Assembly: GCA_052379845.1 (NCBI GenBank)
Contig: JBQTCF010000013.1
Source of the DNA: Roseinatronobacter sp052379845
GTDB lineage: Bacteria > Pseudomonadota > Alphaproteobacteria > Rhodobacterales > Rhodobacteraceae
DNA: 64,000 bases
Strand: one strand, 5' to 3'
Shown here: piece after piece, positions 24,705 to 34,900 of the stretch
How positions within the stretch are numbered: the stretch's first letter is position 1
Layout of the letters: each line of letters opens with the position of its first letter
Notes under the pieces: model-generated
What the model saw: the letters and a program-made list of their open reading frames with translations, nothing else
Database searches by the model: none
What the model was told of the DNA's origin: nothing
Made by a program: the position numbers and the translations under genes

Positions 24705-24943
24705 GTGCGCGCCGTCAAACAAGCGGGTCGCGCTACCTGTATGACAGTTTTGAAGCGGCGCAGGCGCGCATTGACGCACAGGAGCGCGTGTTCGAGGTGC
24801 GCAAGGAAGCGCTGGAATTTCGCATGACGCGGCTGGAAAGCGCGGTCGAGCGGCTGGAGCGGCGCTTGTGGCTGGCGGTCTATGCTGTGGCTGCAGGGGT
24901 GTTGCTGCATGGCGCGCTGGCGCTGCTGGCCGCCACCCAATGA
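24701..24943 (+). CDS. GTA g3.5, small coiled-coil membrane protein
   Basis: An 80-residue protein with a charged amphipathic helix (about 18-55, likely coiled coil) followed by a single hydrophobic segment (about 57-77). It occupies the position of the small gene between portal and protease in Rhodobacter GTAs. It is ATGA-coupled to the portal gene. Its role in particles is not established. Confidence 0.82.
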   Translation: MSARRQTSGSRYLYDSFEAAQARIDAQERVFEVRKEALEFRMTRLESAVERLERRLWLAVYAVAAGVLLHGALALLAATQ

Positions 24944-24954
24944 AAGGGGACAAT

Positions 24955-25485
24955 ATGGAATACAAGTTCTGCAAACCCGATGCCGGTCTGGTCCTGAGTG
25001 AGGGGCACTGCATTTCGGGCTATGCCAGTGTGTTTGGCCTGCGTGACACGGGCGGGGATACTGTCCAGCCCGGGGCATATGGCGCATCCCTGCAACGGCT
25101 GGCGGCACGCGGCGACAAGGTGCGCATGTTGTGGCAACATGACCCCGCCCAGCCCATCGGTATTTGGGAGGAGGTGGTTGAAGATGCCCGTGGCCTGTTC
25201 GTCAAGGGCCGTCTGCTGCCCGATGTGGCGCGCGCGCGCGAAGCGCTGGCGCTGGTGCAGGCCGGCGCGCTGGACGGGTTGTCCATTGGCTACCGCACGG
25301 TGCGCGCGCAGGCGCTGGCCACGGGCGGGCGCAGTTTGATTGAACTGGAATTGTGGGAAGTCAGCCTTGTGACCTTTCCCATGCAGACACAGGCACGCAT
25401 CAGCGCGAAATCCGGTCTGATGGCCGATCTGGCCATGGCCACAGCCCGCCTGCGCGAGGCGCGCGCCGCTGTTGCGCGCCTGTAG
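24955..25485 (+). CDS. orfg4: GTA g4, prohead protease (HK97 family)
   Basis: A 176-residue serine protease of the HK97 prohead type: GYASVFGLRDTGGDTV at the start, catalytic His in MLWQHDPAQPIG, and Ser in LDGLSIGYRT, followed by LWEVSLVTFPM. It matures the major capsid protein. ATG 24955 is chosen because AAGGGGA lies 5 bases upstream; an ATGA start at 24940 would add five residues. Confidence 0.95.
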   Translation: MEYKFCKPDAGLVLSEGHCISGYASVFGLRDTGGDTVQPGAYGASLQRLAARGDKVRMLWQHDPAQPIGIWEEVVEDARGLFVKGRLLPDVARAREALALVQAGALDGLSIGYRTVRAQALATGGRSLIELELWEVSLVTFPMQTQARISAKSGLMADLAMATARLREARAAVARL

Positions 25486-25579
25486 GGGCTGCGCACGCAC
25501 GCTTCACCGGATCTTGGGCTTGGTGCGCTACAAAAGCCCCTGATCGCAACATCGTTCCATTTTTTTGCAGGAGAGCGAC

Positions 25580-26779
25580 ATGACCAACCCCGCGCCACCG
25601 GCTGCGGGCCGGACCGCCACACCCGTGCCGGACGCCCCCGAACTGAAAACCGCCTTGCACGATTTCACCACCGAATTCGGCGGTTTTCAGGCCGAAATCA
25701 TCCGTAAGTTCCAACAACATGAAGAGCGACTGACCATGCTGGACCGCAAAACTGCCCTTTCCCCCGCCCGCCCCGCCCTTAGCGGCGCTGATGCAGGCGC
25801 AACGCTGCACCACAAGGCGTTTGACGCCTATTTGCGTTCGGGCGATGACAGCCCCATGCGCGGGCTGGAGCTGGACACCAAGGGCCTGAACACGCAGATC
25901 GCCGCAGATGGCGGCTATCTGGTGGACCCTGAAACCGCGCAGGCCATTCGTGGCGTGCTGCATGCGACGGCGTCCATCCGCGCGATTGCATCTGTGGTGA
26001 CAGTGGAATCGACATCCTTTGATGTGCTGGTGGACCACACGGATGTGTCCACCGGCTGGGCGACCGAGGCCCTGGCCACTGCTGAATCCGACACCCCGAA
26101 AATTGACCGCATCCCCATTCGCCTGCATGAATTGTCGGCCATGCCCAAGGCCAGCCAGCGCCTGCTCGATGACAGCGCCTTTGACATTGAAGGGTGGCTG
26201 GCCGCGCGCATTGCATCGAAATTCGCGCGTGCGGAAGCGGCGGCCTTCATCAGCGGGGACGGCGTGGACAAGCCGCGCGGGTTCCTGACGCATACCGACA
26301 TTCCTGATGAAATCTGGGAATGGGGCAATCTGGGCTATATTGCGACGGGCGCGGCGGGCGATTTTGCCAGCACCAATGCCGCTGATGCGATTGTCGATCT
26401 GGTCTATGCGCTGGGCGCCAGCTACCGCGCGAATGCCGTGTTTGTGATGAATTCCAAAACCGCAGGCGCCGTGCGCAAGATGAAAGATGCCGACGGGCGT
26501 TTCTTGTGGTCGGACGGGCTGGCGGCGGGGGAACCGGCGCGCCTGATGGGCTATCCGGTGCTGGTGGCCGAGGACATGCCCGACATTGCCAACAACGCCT
26601 GTGCGATTGCCTTTGGCGATTTCGAGGCCGGCTATACCATTGCCGAACGCCCCGACATGCGCGTGTTGCGCGACCCGTTCAGCGCGAAACCGCATGTGCT
26701 GTTCTATGCCACCAAGCGCGTGGGCGGCGATGTGTCCGATTTCAAGGCCATCAAGTTGCTGAAATTCGCCCTGAGCTAA
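25580..26779 (+). CDS. orfg5: GTA g5, major capsid protein (HK97 fold)
   Basis: A 399-residue HK97-type capsid protein. The N-terminal ~100 residues form a coiled-coil delta region (about 28-60: LHDFTTEFGGFQAEIIRKFQ), expected to be removed by the g4 protease. The mature shell domain probably starts near LNTQIAADGGYLVDPE. Later segments SIRAIASVVTVES, GDGVDKPRGFLT and GYPVLVAEDMPDI are characteristic. ATG 25580 follows an AGGAG at ideal spacing. The ~199-base gap after the stop holds no gene. Confidence 0.97.
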   Translation: MTNPAPPAAGRTATPVPDAPELKTALHDFTTEFGGFQAEIIRKFQQHEERLTMLDRKTALSPARPALSGADAGATLHHKAFDAYLRSGDDSPMRGLELDTKGLNTQIAADGGYLVDPETAQAIRGVLHATASIRAIASVVTVESTSFDVLVDHTDVSTGWATEALATAESDTPKIDRIPIRLHELSAMPKASQRLLDDSAFDIEGWLAARIASKFARAEAAAFISGDGVDKPRGFLTHTDIPDEIWEWGNLGYIATGAAGDFASTNAADAIVDLVYALGASYRANAVFVMNSKTAGAVRKMKDADGRFLWSDGLAAGEPARLMGYPVLVAEDMPDIANNACAIAFGDFEAGYTIAERPDMRVLRDPFSAKPHVLFYATKRVGGDVSDFKAIKLLKFALS

Positions 26780-26978
26780 GTTCGTTGCGGGCTGCGCGGC
26801 CCTGATCGCGCAGTCCTGCCCCCATCCCGCCGCGCCATATTGGCGCATAGGCGGGCAGGGGGTGCGCGGTGGCGGGCCTTGCCTGTCCGGTGTCCCATCT
26901 TGCGCCCCTGCATGTGCAGGCAGGCCGCACCGCGTGCCCCCGTTTCCCCTTTTTGACCCCTGCGCAAAGGCTGCTGTC

Positions 26979-27566
26979 ATGGACCTGCAAGCAACAAGCC
27001 CCATCCCCCCTTCTGTGCTGCCTGTGGCGGCGTTTCGGGATCATCTGCGCCTGTCTTCGGGATTTGCCGATGGTGTGACCGAAGATGCGCTTCTGGAACA
27101 GTATCTGCGCGCCGCGCTGGACAGTATCGAAAGGCGCGTGTCGCGCGCGCTGTTCTTGCGCAGCTACATGCTGCGCCTGACATGCTGGCGCGATGACTAT
27201 GCGCAAACCCTGCCGCGCGCCCCAGTGGTGCAGGTGACTGCGCTGAGTTTGCGCGACCGTCTGGGCGCGCAAACCCTTGTGCCTGCGGACCGCTACATTC
27301 TGCAAGCCGACGGGGCACGCCCGCGCATTGTTGCCGCTGGGGCCGCCTTGCCTGCGATTCCGTTGCGCGGAACGGTGGAAATTGCGTTTACGGCGGGGTT
27401 TGGCGCGGCATGGGATGATATTCCCGCTGATCTGCGCCAGGCGGTGCTGTTGCTGGCCGCGCAATATTATGAACACCGCGACAGTGGCGGCGCGCCGGAT
27501 ATGGATTTTGGCGTTGCGGCCCTGCTGGAACGCTGGCGCGACATACGCATGGGGGGGCGGGCATGA
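26979..27566 (+). CDS. orfg6: GTA g6, head-tail connector (phiE125 gp8-like)
   Basis: A 195-residue connector-type protein: the N-terminal half has helices typical of gp6/gp15 adaptors (FRDHLRLSSGFADGVTEDAL, then YLRAALDSIERRVSRALF), the C-terminal half a beta domain. The pattern IEIAFTAGFG...DIPADLRQAVLLLAAQYYEHRD (in pieces: FTAGFGAAWDDIP, LRQAVLLLAAQYYEHR) is a hallmark of the family. ATG 26979 has AAAGG upstream. It joins the tail to the portal. Confidence 0.9.
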   Translation: MDLQATSPIPPSVLPVAAFRDHLRLSSGFADGVTEDALLEQYLRAALDSIERRVSRALFLRSYMLRLTCWRDDYAQTLPRAPVVQVTALSLRDRLGAQTLVPADRYILQADGARPRIVAAGAALPAIPLRGTVEIAFTAGFGAAWDDIPADLRQAVLLLAAQYYEHRDSGGAPDMDFGVAALLERWRDIRMGGRA

Positions 27567-27907
27567 GGGCGCGCATCCCCCAACTGACCCGCGCGCTGGT
27601 GCTGGAATCGCCTGTGACCGTGCCTGATGGCGCGGGCGGGTTTTCCACCACATGGCAGGCGCTTGGCACGCTATGGGCCGAAATCCGTGCAGGTAACGGG
27701 CGTGAACGTCTGGCCACGCTTGGCCCGTTGGGCGAAGTGCGCTTGCGCATCACGCTGCGCGCGGCCCCCCAGGGGTCCGACCGCCGCCCCCGCCCCGACC
27801 AGCGCCTGCGCGACGGCGCGCGCATCTTCCGCATTCTGGCCGTGGCGGAAGCGGACGCGCAAGGCCGCTACCTGATCTGCACCGCCCTGGAGGAGGCCCC
27901 CGCATGA
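27563..27907 (+). CDS. orfg7: GTA g7, head-tail adaptor / stopper
   Basis: A 114-residue beta-rich protein of the phage head-tail joining family. Its pattern (GGFSTTWQALGTLWAEIRAG, then YLICTALEE at the end) matches SPP1 gp16-like stoppers that close the head pore. ATGA overlap with g6 and g8. Confidence 0.87.
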   Translation: MRARIPQLTRALVLESPVTVPDGAGGFSTTWQALGTLWAEIRAGNGRERLATLGPLGEVRLRITLRAAPQGSDRRPRPDQRLRDGARIFRILAVAEADAQGRYLICTALEEAPA

Positions 27908-28320
27908 GCTATGCCATGGCACCCGCGCTGCAAGCCGCGATTTTCCAGCATCTGGCCAATGACGCGCCCCTGCAGGCGGCGTTGCAGGGCGCAATCTATG
28001 ACGCCATCCCGCCTGCCACACCGCCTGCAACCTATGCGCTGATCGGCACCGAAGATGCGGTGGACCGGTCCGACAAAACGGGCGCGGCGGCAGAACACCG
28101 CCTGACCATTGCCGTGGTGACCAACGCCACCGGGTTTCTGGCCGCGAAGGATATTGCCGCGCGCATTTGCGATGTGCTGGACACGCCCCCCCTGCCTGCG
28201 CTGGCGCGCGGGCGGCTGGTGGGGCTGTGGTTTGACCGCGCGCAGGCCCGCAAGCTGGAAGGCAACCAGACCCGCCGCATCGACCTGCGCTTTCGCGCGC
28301 GGGTCGAAGACAACACCTGA
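27904..28320 (+). CDS. orfg8: GTA g8, tail terminator (DUF3168)
   Basis: A 138-residue protein with the DUF3168 signature: LQAAIFQHLANDAPLQAAL near the start, PATYALIGTEDAVDRSDKT, and RLTIAVVTNATGF. It caps the head-proximal end of the tail tube. It is coupled by ATGA to g7 and separated from g9 by 26 bases that contain g9's GGAGG. Confidence 0.9.
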   Translation: MSYAMAPALQAAIFQHLANDAPLQAALQGAIYDAIPPATPPATYALIGTEDAVDRSDKTGAAAEHRLTIAVVTNATGFLAAKDIAARICDVLDTPPLPALARGRLVGLWFDRAQARKLEGNQTRRIDLRFRARVEDNT

Positions 28321-28346
28321 TTTTCCAATTCCCCGGAGGTATCGCC

Positions 28347-28760
28347 ATGGGCGCACAAAACGGCAAGGACCTGTTGATCAAGGTCGACATGACTGGTGAT
28401 GGCCAGTTTGAAACAATGGCAGGGCTGCGCGCCACGCGCGTGTCCTTCAATGCCGAAACAATTGATGTCACATCGCTGTCATCGCAAGGGGGGTGGCGCG
28501 AATTGCTGGGGGGCGCTGGCGCGAAATCGGCCAGCATTTCGGGGGCGGGGGTGTTCCGCGATGCGGGCACGGATGAGCGCGCGCGCGCCATCTTCTTCAA
28601 TGGCGAAACGCCTGATTTTCAGGTCATCATCCCTGATTTCGGGGTCATTGAAGGGCCGTTCATGATTACCGGCCTTGATTACGCCGGCAGCCATAACGGC
28701 GAGGCCACATTTGAAGTGTCGCTGTCCTCGGCGGGGCGGCTTGTGTTTGTGGCGGCGTGA
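28347..28760 (+). CDS. orfg9: GTA g9, major tail (tube) protein, TP901-1 family
   Basis: A 137-residue tail tube protein: GKDLLIKVDMTGDGQFETMAG at the start, ETIDVTSLSSQGGWRELL, and a C-terminal YAGSHNGEATFEVSLSSAG. These proteins stack as hexamers to form the tail. A strong GGAGG precedes ATG 28347, fitting high expression. Its stop overlaps a possible GTG start of g10. Confidence 0.95.
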   Translation: MGAQNGKDLLIKVDMTGDGQFETMAGLRATRVSFNAETIDVTSLSSQGGWRELLGGAGAKSASISGAGVFRDAGTDERARAIFFNGETPDFQVIIPDFGVIEGPFMITGLDYAGSHNGEATFEVSLSSAGRLVFVAA

Positions 28761-28762
28761 TC

Positions 28763-29080
28763 ATGGCCAATCCCTTTGCAGGCGAGGTCACACTGACCAT
28801 TGACGGGCGCGCGCATGTGCTGCGCCTGACGCTTGGCGCGCTGGCGGAACTGGAAACCGCCATGGGCACTGACAGCATTCTGGCGCTGGTCGAACGGTTC
28901 GAAGGCGGGCAGTTTTCCAGCCGCGATGTTCTGGCGCTGGTGGTGGCGGGGCTGCGCGGGGGCGGCTGGCAAGGCAGCGCCGCTGATCTGGTCAGCGCTG
29001 ATATTGACGGCGGCTTGCAGGGGGCTGCGCGCGTGGCCGCCAGCCTGCTGGCCCATGCTTTCACGCCCCCGCCCCCATGA
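28763..29080 (+). CDS. orfg10: GTA g10, tail assembly chaperone-like protein
   Basis: A 105-residue protein starting NPFAGEVTLTIDGRAHVLRL, then LGALAELETAMGTDSILALV, as in GTA gp10/DUF3356-type proteins. It sits just before the small g10.1, like the paired tail-assembly chaperones G and GT of phages. A GTGA start at 28757 overlapping g9 by 4 bases would add two residues. Confidence 0.88.
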   Translation: MANPFAGEVTLTIDGRAHVLRLTLGALAELETAMGTDSILALVERFEGGQFSSRDVLALVVAGLRGGGWQGSAADLVSADIDGGLQGAARVAASLLAHAFTPPPP

Positions 29081-29289
29081 ACAGCCCCCCGCCCCCCTTT
29101 GACTGGCCCGCGCTGATGCGCCTTGGCCTGCACCGGTTGCGCCTGCACCCGCGCGATTTCTGGGCGCTGACCCCGGTGGAATTGATGATCATGCTGGGGC
29201 TGGACAGCGCCCCTGCGCCACTGACGCGCGCCCGGCTGGAAGATCTGGCCGCGCGCTATCCTGACCAGGTGAAAGGGCCGCAATCATGA
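29077..29289 (+). CDS. GTA g10.1, small tail assembly protein
   Basis: A 70-residue protein with FDWPALMRLGLHRLRLHPRDFW and LTPVELMIMLG, the core of phage tail-assembly chaperones (DUF2376-like). It has ATGA overlaps at both ends. It lies between g10 and the tape measure gene, as in R. capsulatus. Confidence 0.86.
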   Translation: MNSPPPPFDWPALMRLGLHRLRLHPRDFWALTPVELMIMLGLDSAPAPLTRARLEDLAARYPDQVKGPQS

Positions 29290-29945
29290 ACCGCATGTCC
29301 GAATTTGAAACCCAGATTGACGCGCTTGAATCCCGCCTTGGGCAATCTGCCGGGCTGGTCGCGGATTTTGACGCCGAACTGGCGCAGCTGGGCCGCAGCC
29401 TGACATTTACAGGGCGCGAAGTGGACAGCCTGTCGCGCAATTTCGGGTCTGGTCTGCGCCGGGCCTTTGACGGGGTGGTGTTTGACGGGATGCGCTTGCA
29501 GGACGCGCTGCGCGGTGTGGCGCAAAGCATGTCGCAATCGGTCTATAATACCGCCATGCGCCCGGTGCAAAACGCCTTCGGGTCCGCGCTGGCCCAAGGG
29601 GTGGCGGGGATGATGGGGTCGGTCATGCCCTTTGCGGCAGGGGGCGCGTTCAGTGCGGGCCGCGTCATGCCCTTCGCCAAGGGGGGTGTGGTCTCTCAGG
29701 CTACGGCCTTTCCCATGCGCGGGGGGGCCACAGGGCTGATGGGCGAGGCCGGACCAGAAGCCATCATGCCGCTGTCGCGTGGCCCTGACGGGCGTTTGGG
29801 TGTGCGTGCGGCAGGGGGCGGCGGGGGCGCAATGAATGTGACCATCAATGTCTCCACCCCCGATGTGGCAGGGTTTGACCGCAGCCAGACCCAGATTGCC
29901 GCGCAAATGCAGCGCCTGCTGGCCCAGGGCCAGCGCAACCGCTGA
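29286..29945 (+). CDS. orfg11: GTA g11, tail tape measure protein
   Basis: A 219-residue protein with an N-terminal coiled-coil (about 4-45), then a Gly/Ala-rich hydrophobic centre and repeated PFAAGGAFSAG / PFAKGGVVSQ motifs, and a tape-measure-like tail with GLMGEAGPEAIMPLSRG. Tape measure length sets tail length; 219 residues implies a very short tail, as in GTAs. It is ATGA-coupled to g10.1. Confidence 0.92.
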   Translation: MNRMSEFETQIDALESRLGQSAGLVADFDAELAQLGRSLTFTGREVDSLSRNFGSGLRRAFDGVVFDGMRLQDALRGVAQSMSQSVYNTAMRPVQNAFGSALAQGVAGMMGSVMPFAAGGAFSAGRVMPFAKGGVVSQATAFPMRGGATGLMGEAGPEAIMPLSRGPDGRLGVRAAGGGGGAMNVTINVSTPDVAGFDRSQTQIAAQMQRLLAQGQRNR

Positions 29946-29969
29946 CACCAGACAAAAGGACGCCGCATC

Positions 29970-30602
29970 ATGGCATTTCACGACATCAGATTCCCGCCTG
30001 CGCTAAGTTTTGGCGCGTTGGGCGGGCCGGAACGGCGCACCGAAATCGTGCGCCTTGCCAACGGGTTTGAAGAACGCAACACGCCTTGGTCCACATCGCG
30101 CAGGCGCTATGATGCGGGAACCGGGCTGCGCGCGCTGGATGATCTGGAAACGCTGATCGCGTTTTTTGAAGCGCGTCAGGGCATGCTGCATGCGTTCCGC
30201 TGGAAGGATTGGGGTGATTACAGGTCTGCGCCCGCATCGGCGGATATGACCCCCTTTGACCAGTTGCTGGGCCATGGCGACGGGCAGACGCGCGATTTCG
30301 CGCTGCGCAAGGGCTATGCGTCGGGCGCGCAGACCTATTGGCGCGCGGTCAACAAACCTGTGGCGGGCAGTGTTCTGGCCGCTGTGGGGCAGGATGCGCT
30401 GCTGCAGGGCAATGATTTCAGCGTGGACACTGCGCGCGGGATCATCCGCTTCCAGCGCCCCCCCGAGAATGGCGCGGAAATCCGCGCAGGGTTCGAATTC
30501 GATGTGCCCGTGCGGTTTGACACGGATATGTTGCAAATCTCTGTGGCCAGTTTCCGCGCGGGCGAAGTGCCCAAAGTCCCGGTGATCGAGGTGCGGCTAT
30601 GA
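29970..30602 (+). CDS. orfg12: GTA g12, distal tail protein (DUF2460)
   Basis: A 210-residue DUF2460 protein: FHDIRFPPALSFGALGGPERRTEIV at the N-terminus (in pieces: DIRFPPALSFGA, GGPERRTEIV), FRWKDWGDYRS, and FEFDVPVRFDTDML near the end. It forms the ring at the tail tip to which baseplate proteins attach. It is coupled to g13 by ATGA. Confidence 0.94.
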   Translation: MAFHDIRFPPALSFGALGGPERRTEIVRLANGFEERNTPWSTSRRRYDAGTGLRALDDLETLIAFFEARQGMLHAFRWKDWGDYRSAPASADMTPFDQLLGHGDGQTRDFALRKGYASGAQTYWRAVNKPVAGSVLAAVGQDALLQGNDFSVDTARGIIRFQRPPENGAEIRAGFEFDVPVRFDTDMLQISVASFRAGEVPKVPVIEVRL

Positions 30603-31477
30603 CCGCCCTGCAAGCCCATCTGGACAGCGGCGCGACCACGATTGCGCGCGCATGGGCGGTGACGCGCACTGATGGTGTGGTGCTGGGTTTCACCGACCAT
30701 GACGCCGATCTGGCCTTTGACGGTGTGACATTTGCCGCCCATTCGGGCCTGTCGGCGCGCGCGCTGGAACAGGTCACAGGGCTGGCCGTCGACAATTCCG
30801 AAGCGGCGGGCGCGCTGATGGATGCGGGTTTGAACGAGTCTGATATCATCGCGGGGCGCTATGACGGGGCAGGGCTGGTCATCTGGCAGGTGAACTGGGC
30901 CGATGTCGCGCAACGCCAGATCCTGTTTCGCGGCACATTGGGCGAAATCACCCGCGCGGGCGGGGCGTTTCGCGCCGAATTGCGCGGCCTGTCCGAAGCG
31001 CTGAACACCCAAGGGGGGCGCGTTTATCACGGGGCCTGCGCGGCGGTGCTGGGCGATGGGGCGTGCCGGTTTGACCTGACGCGCGCGGGATATTCCGCAA
31101 CTGTGCCGCTGCTGGCGGTCGACGGGGCGCAATTGCGTTTTGCGCCCGCGCCATCAGTCAGTGCGGGCTGGTTTGACCATGGCCGCGTCACGGTTCAGAC
31201 CGGGCAGGCGGCAGGGCTGGTGGGGCTGGTGCGCCACGACCGCGCGGGCACGGATGGTGCGCGCGTGATCACCCTGTGGGACAGCATCCGTGCGCCGCTT
31301 GTGCCGGGCGATATGCTGCGGCTGGACGCGGGTTGTGACAAACAGCCCGGCACCTGCCGCCTGAAATTCGACAATTTCCTGAACTTTCGCGGTTTTCCCC
31401 ATATTCCGGGCGAAGACTGGATGACCGCTTATCCCCGTCAGGGCCAGCCCAATCGTGGCGGCAGGATCCGGGGGTAG
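30599..31477 (+). CDS. orfg13: GTA g13, baseplate hub protein (DUF2163)
   Basis: A 292-residue DUF2163/BR0599-type protein: TTIARAWAVTRTDGVVLGFTDHD, then a cysteine-bearing region (HGACAAVLGDGACRFDL and DAGCDKQPGTCRLKFDNFLNF in part), where four Cys could hold an iron-sulfur cluster as shown for the R. capsulatus GTA hub. The last part FRGFPHIPGEDWM is invariant in the family. Confidence 0.94.
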   Translation: MTALQAHLDSGATTIARAWAVTRTDGVVLGFTDHDADLAFDGVTFAAHSGLSARALEQVTGLAVDNSEAAGALMDAGLNESDIIAGRYDGAGLVIWQVNWADVAQRQILFRGTLGEITRAGGAFRAELRGLSEALNTQGGRVYHGACAAVLGDGACRFDLTRAGYSATVPLLAVDGAQLRFAPAPSVSAGWFDHGRVTVQTGQAAGLVGLVRHDRAGTDGARVITLWDSIRAPLVPGDMLRLDAGCDKQPGTCRLKFDNFLNFRGFPHIPGEDWMTAYPRQGQPNRGGRIRG

Positions 31478-31482
31478 GGCGC

Positions 31483-31929
31483 ATGGCGGACCTGTCCCCC
31501 CTGAATGCGCGCGCGCTGCAGATTGCGCGCGGCTGGATCGGCACGCCCTACCGGCACCGCGCGGCGCGCAGGGGGGTGGGGGCGGATTGTCTGGGCCTTG
31601 TGCGCGGGGTGTGGTGCGCGCTGTATGGCGGCGCGGGGCCGGATGTGCCCCCCTATGCGCCCGACTGGTCCGAAGCGGCGGGGCGCGAGCCGCTATGGGC
31701 GGCGCTGCGCACCCATCTGGTGGAAACCGCGCGGGCCGGTGACGGGCAGGTGCTGCTGTTTCGCCTTGGGCCCAATGCGATGGCCAAACATCTGGGCGTG
31801 CAATCGCGTGGGGGGGGGGCGTTTATCCATGCCTGCCCCCGCGCTGGCGTGGTTGAAGCGCCGCTTTCGGCGCCATGGGCGCGGCGCATCGTGGCGCGGT
31901 TTGATTTTCCCGCCCTGCCAACAGGGTGA
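31483..31929 (+). CDS. orfg14: GTA g14, NlpC/P60-type cell-wall peptidase
   Basis: A 148-residue peptidase: catalytic Cys in GVGADCLGLVRGVW, His in AMAKHLGVQS. It probably opens the recipient peptidoglycan during DNA delivery. It starts 5 bases after g13, with GTAGGG upstream. Confidence 0.93.
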   Translation: MADLSPLNARALQIARGWIGTPYRHRAARRGVGADCLGLVRGVWCALYGGAGPDVPPYAPDWSEAAGREPLWAALRTHLVETARAGDGQVLLFRLGPNAMAKHLGVQSRGGGAFIHACPRAGVVEAPLSAPWARRIVARFDFPALPTG

Positions 31930-31946
31930 CAACGGAGTAGCATAGA

Positions 31947-34900
31947 ATGGCAACCATAGTGCTTGCAGCGGCCGGAGCGGCCATCGGATCAGGGTTTGGC
32001 GGGGCGGTTCTGGGCCTGTCGGGCATGGTGATCGGGCGTGCGGTGGGCGCAACCGTGGGGCGCTTGATTGACCAGCGCCTGATGGGCGGCGGTTCGCAGA
32101 TCATTGAAGGCGGGCGCATTGAACGCCTGCGCCTGACGGGGGCCTCGGACGGCACGCCTGTCGCGCAGGTCTGGGGGCGGGTGCGGCTGGGCGGGCAGGT
32201 CATCTGGGCCAGCGATTTTGTGGAAGACATGCGCATTTCCGGCGGGGGCGGGGGCGGCAAGAAGCCCCAGCAACCGACGATACGCGATTACAGCTATTCG
32301 GTGTCCGTGGCGGTGGCGCTGTGCGAAGGCCCCATTCTGGGCGTCGGGCGCATCTGGGCGGACGGGCAGGAAATAGCCCCTGCGGATTTGAACCTGCGCA
32401 TCTATACAGGCACTGAGGACCAGTTGCCCGACCCGCTGATTGACGCAGTTCAAGGCGCAGGGCGCGCGCCCGCTTATCGCGGGATTGCCTATGTCGTGAT
32501 TGAGGATCTGGCCCTTGGGGCCTATGGAAACCGCGTGCCGCAATTCAGTTTCGAGGTGATCCGCGCAACGCCTGCGCCGCAGCACCAGTCCCAGCCGCAG
32601 ACATTGGCCGATCATCTGCGCGCGGTGGCGCTGATGCCCGGCAGCGGGGATTTCGCGCTGTCCACCCAGCCGGTCTATACCACAAGCGACATGGATACCG
32701 GGTTTCTGGCCGGGGCAGAAGTCGCGCAAAACCGCAATTCCCCCACAGGCCGCGTTGATCTGGATGCAGCACTTGACGGGTTGGTGCGCGAATTGCCCGG
32801 CTGCGCGTCGGCGTTGCTGATTGTGTCGTGGTTTGGCGATGATCTGCGCGCGGGCGCATGCCGCATTGAACCCAAGGTTGAATATGCCAACCGCCTGGCC
32901 CCTGCCGCGCCCTGGGGGGTGGCCGGGCGCACGGCCGCGCAAACCCCGCAAGTGCCGCGCATCGATGGCCGCCCCGTTTACGGGGGTACCCCGTCCGACC
33001 TGTCAGTTTTGCAGGCCATTGCGGCGCTGAAGGCGCGCGGGCAAAAGGTGGTCTATTATCCGTTCATCCTGATGGATATCTTGCAAGATAACAGTTTGCC
33101 TGACCCATGGTCGGACGCGCCCGCCCAGCCGCATTTGCCGTGGCGCGGGCGTATCACCACCACCAAGGCCCCCGGCCAAAGCGGCAGCACCGACGGCACC
33201 GCAGCGGCAGCGGCAGAAGTGGCTGCGTTTTTCGGCACTGCTGCGGCCAGCGATTTTTCCATAACAGGGGGCAGTGTCAGCTATTCCGGCCCGCCAGAGT
33301 GGCGCTACCGGCGGTTCATCCTGCATCAGGCGGCGCTGTGTGCGGCGGCGGGCGGGGTAGACGCGTTTTGCATCGGCTCGGAAATGCGCAGCCTGACGCA
33401 GATTCGCGGCGCGGATAACAGCTTTCCCGCTGTGGCCGCGCTGATCGCCCTTGCCGCGGAAGTGCGCGCCATCCTTGGGCCGGATGTGAAGCTGAGCTAT
33501 GCTGCCGACTGGTCGGAATATTTCGGCTATATCACCGCGCAGGGCGACCGGTTTTTCCATCTGGACCCGCTTTGGGCTGATGACAACATCAACTTTATCG
33601 GCATCGACAATTACATGCCGCTGTCGGACTGGCGCGATGGCACCGATCATCTGGATGCGCATTGGGGGGATGTGCATGATCTGGCCTATCTGAAGGCCAA
33701 TGTGGCAGGTGGCGAAGGGTATGACTGGTTTTATGCCAGCGACACCGACCGCGCCGCGCAAGCCCGCACGCCCATTGTCGATGCCTCCGACTGGGGGGAG
33801 GACTGGATCTGGCGCTACAAGGACCTGGCGGGCTGGTGGGGCAATGACCATCACGACCGCGTGGGGGGCGTGCGCAGCGCCCAACCCACTGCATGGGTGC
33901 CGCGCTCCAAACCGTTCTGGTTTACCGAATATGGCTGCGCGGCCATTGACCGGGGCACCAACCAGCCCAATGTCTTTGTCGACCCCAAATCCAGCGAAAG
34001 CGCCTTGCCGCATTTTTCGCGCGGCTGGCGCGATGATGCGATTCAGATGCAGTATTACCGCGCGATGGGCGAATACTGGGCCGATCCCGCGCATAACCCT
34101 GTGTCCGAACTGTATAACGGGCCAATGGTCGATATGTCGCGCGCCCATGCCTGGGCGTGGGATGCGCGGCCCTATCCGTGGTTTCCGGGCAACCGCGACC
34201 TGTGGTCGGACGGGGCGAACTGGGCGCGCGGCCATTGGCTGACGGGCCGCGCAACGGGCCAGCCGCTGGATGCGGTGATTGCCGCGATTTGCGCGCAGGC
34301 GGGGGTGCGGGACGTGGATGTGTCGCGCGTGCATGGGGTGGTGCGTGGGTTTGCGGCCCCGTCAACCGACAGCGCGCGCGCGATGCTGCAATCGCTGATG
34401 CTGGCCTATGGGGTGGAGGCGGCGGAACGCGACGGCAGGCTGGTCTTCACCATGCGCCATGCGCGCGCGCAAGCCGTTGTGACGCGCGATGATCTGGTGC
34501 AGGGGCAGGCGGGCGACCTGACACTGATGCGCGCGCCGCAGGCCGATCTGACCGGGCGCATCCGGCTGGGCTATGTCGAGGAAGGCGCGGATTTCGACTT
34601 GCGGCTGGCCGAAGCGGCCTTTCCTGATGACAGTGCGCTGCGCGCGGCAGGGTCGGACCTGCCGCTTGTCATGACCGCAGGTGAGGCGCAGTTGATCGCG
34701 CAACGCTGGTTGGCGCAATCGCGCGTGGCGCGCGACACGGCGCGGTTTGCGCTGCCCCCGTCCAGCAATCTGGGGGCGGGCGATGTGGTTGCGTTGGACA
34801 TGGAAGATGCGCTGGCAGGGCTGTGGCGCATCGACCGCGCCACCCTGTCCGACGCACGAGAGGTGGAAGCCACGCGCGTGGAGCCGGGCCTGTATGGCGG

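Noticed and set aside
23019..25013. A 664-codon frame on the minus strand opposite GTA genes
   Set aside because: It is antisense to the well-supported terminase, portal and protease genes; such long shadow frames are common at this GC content.
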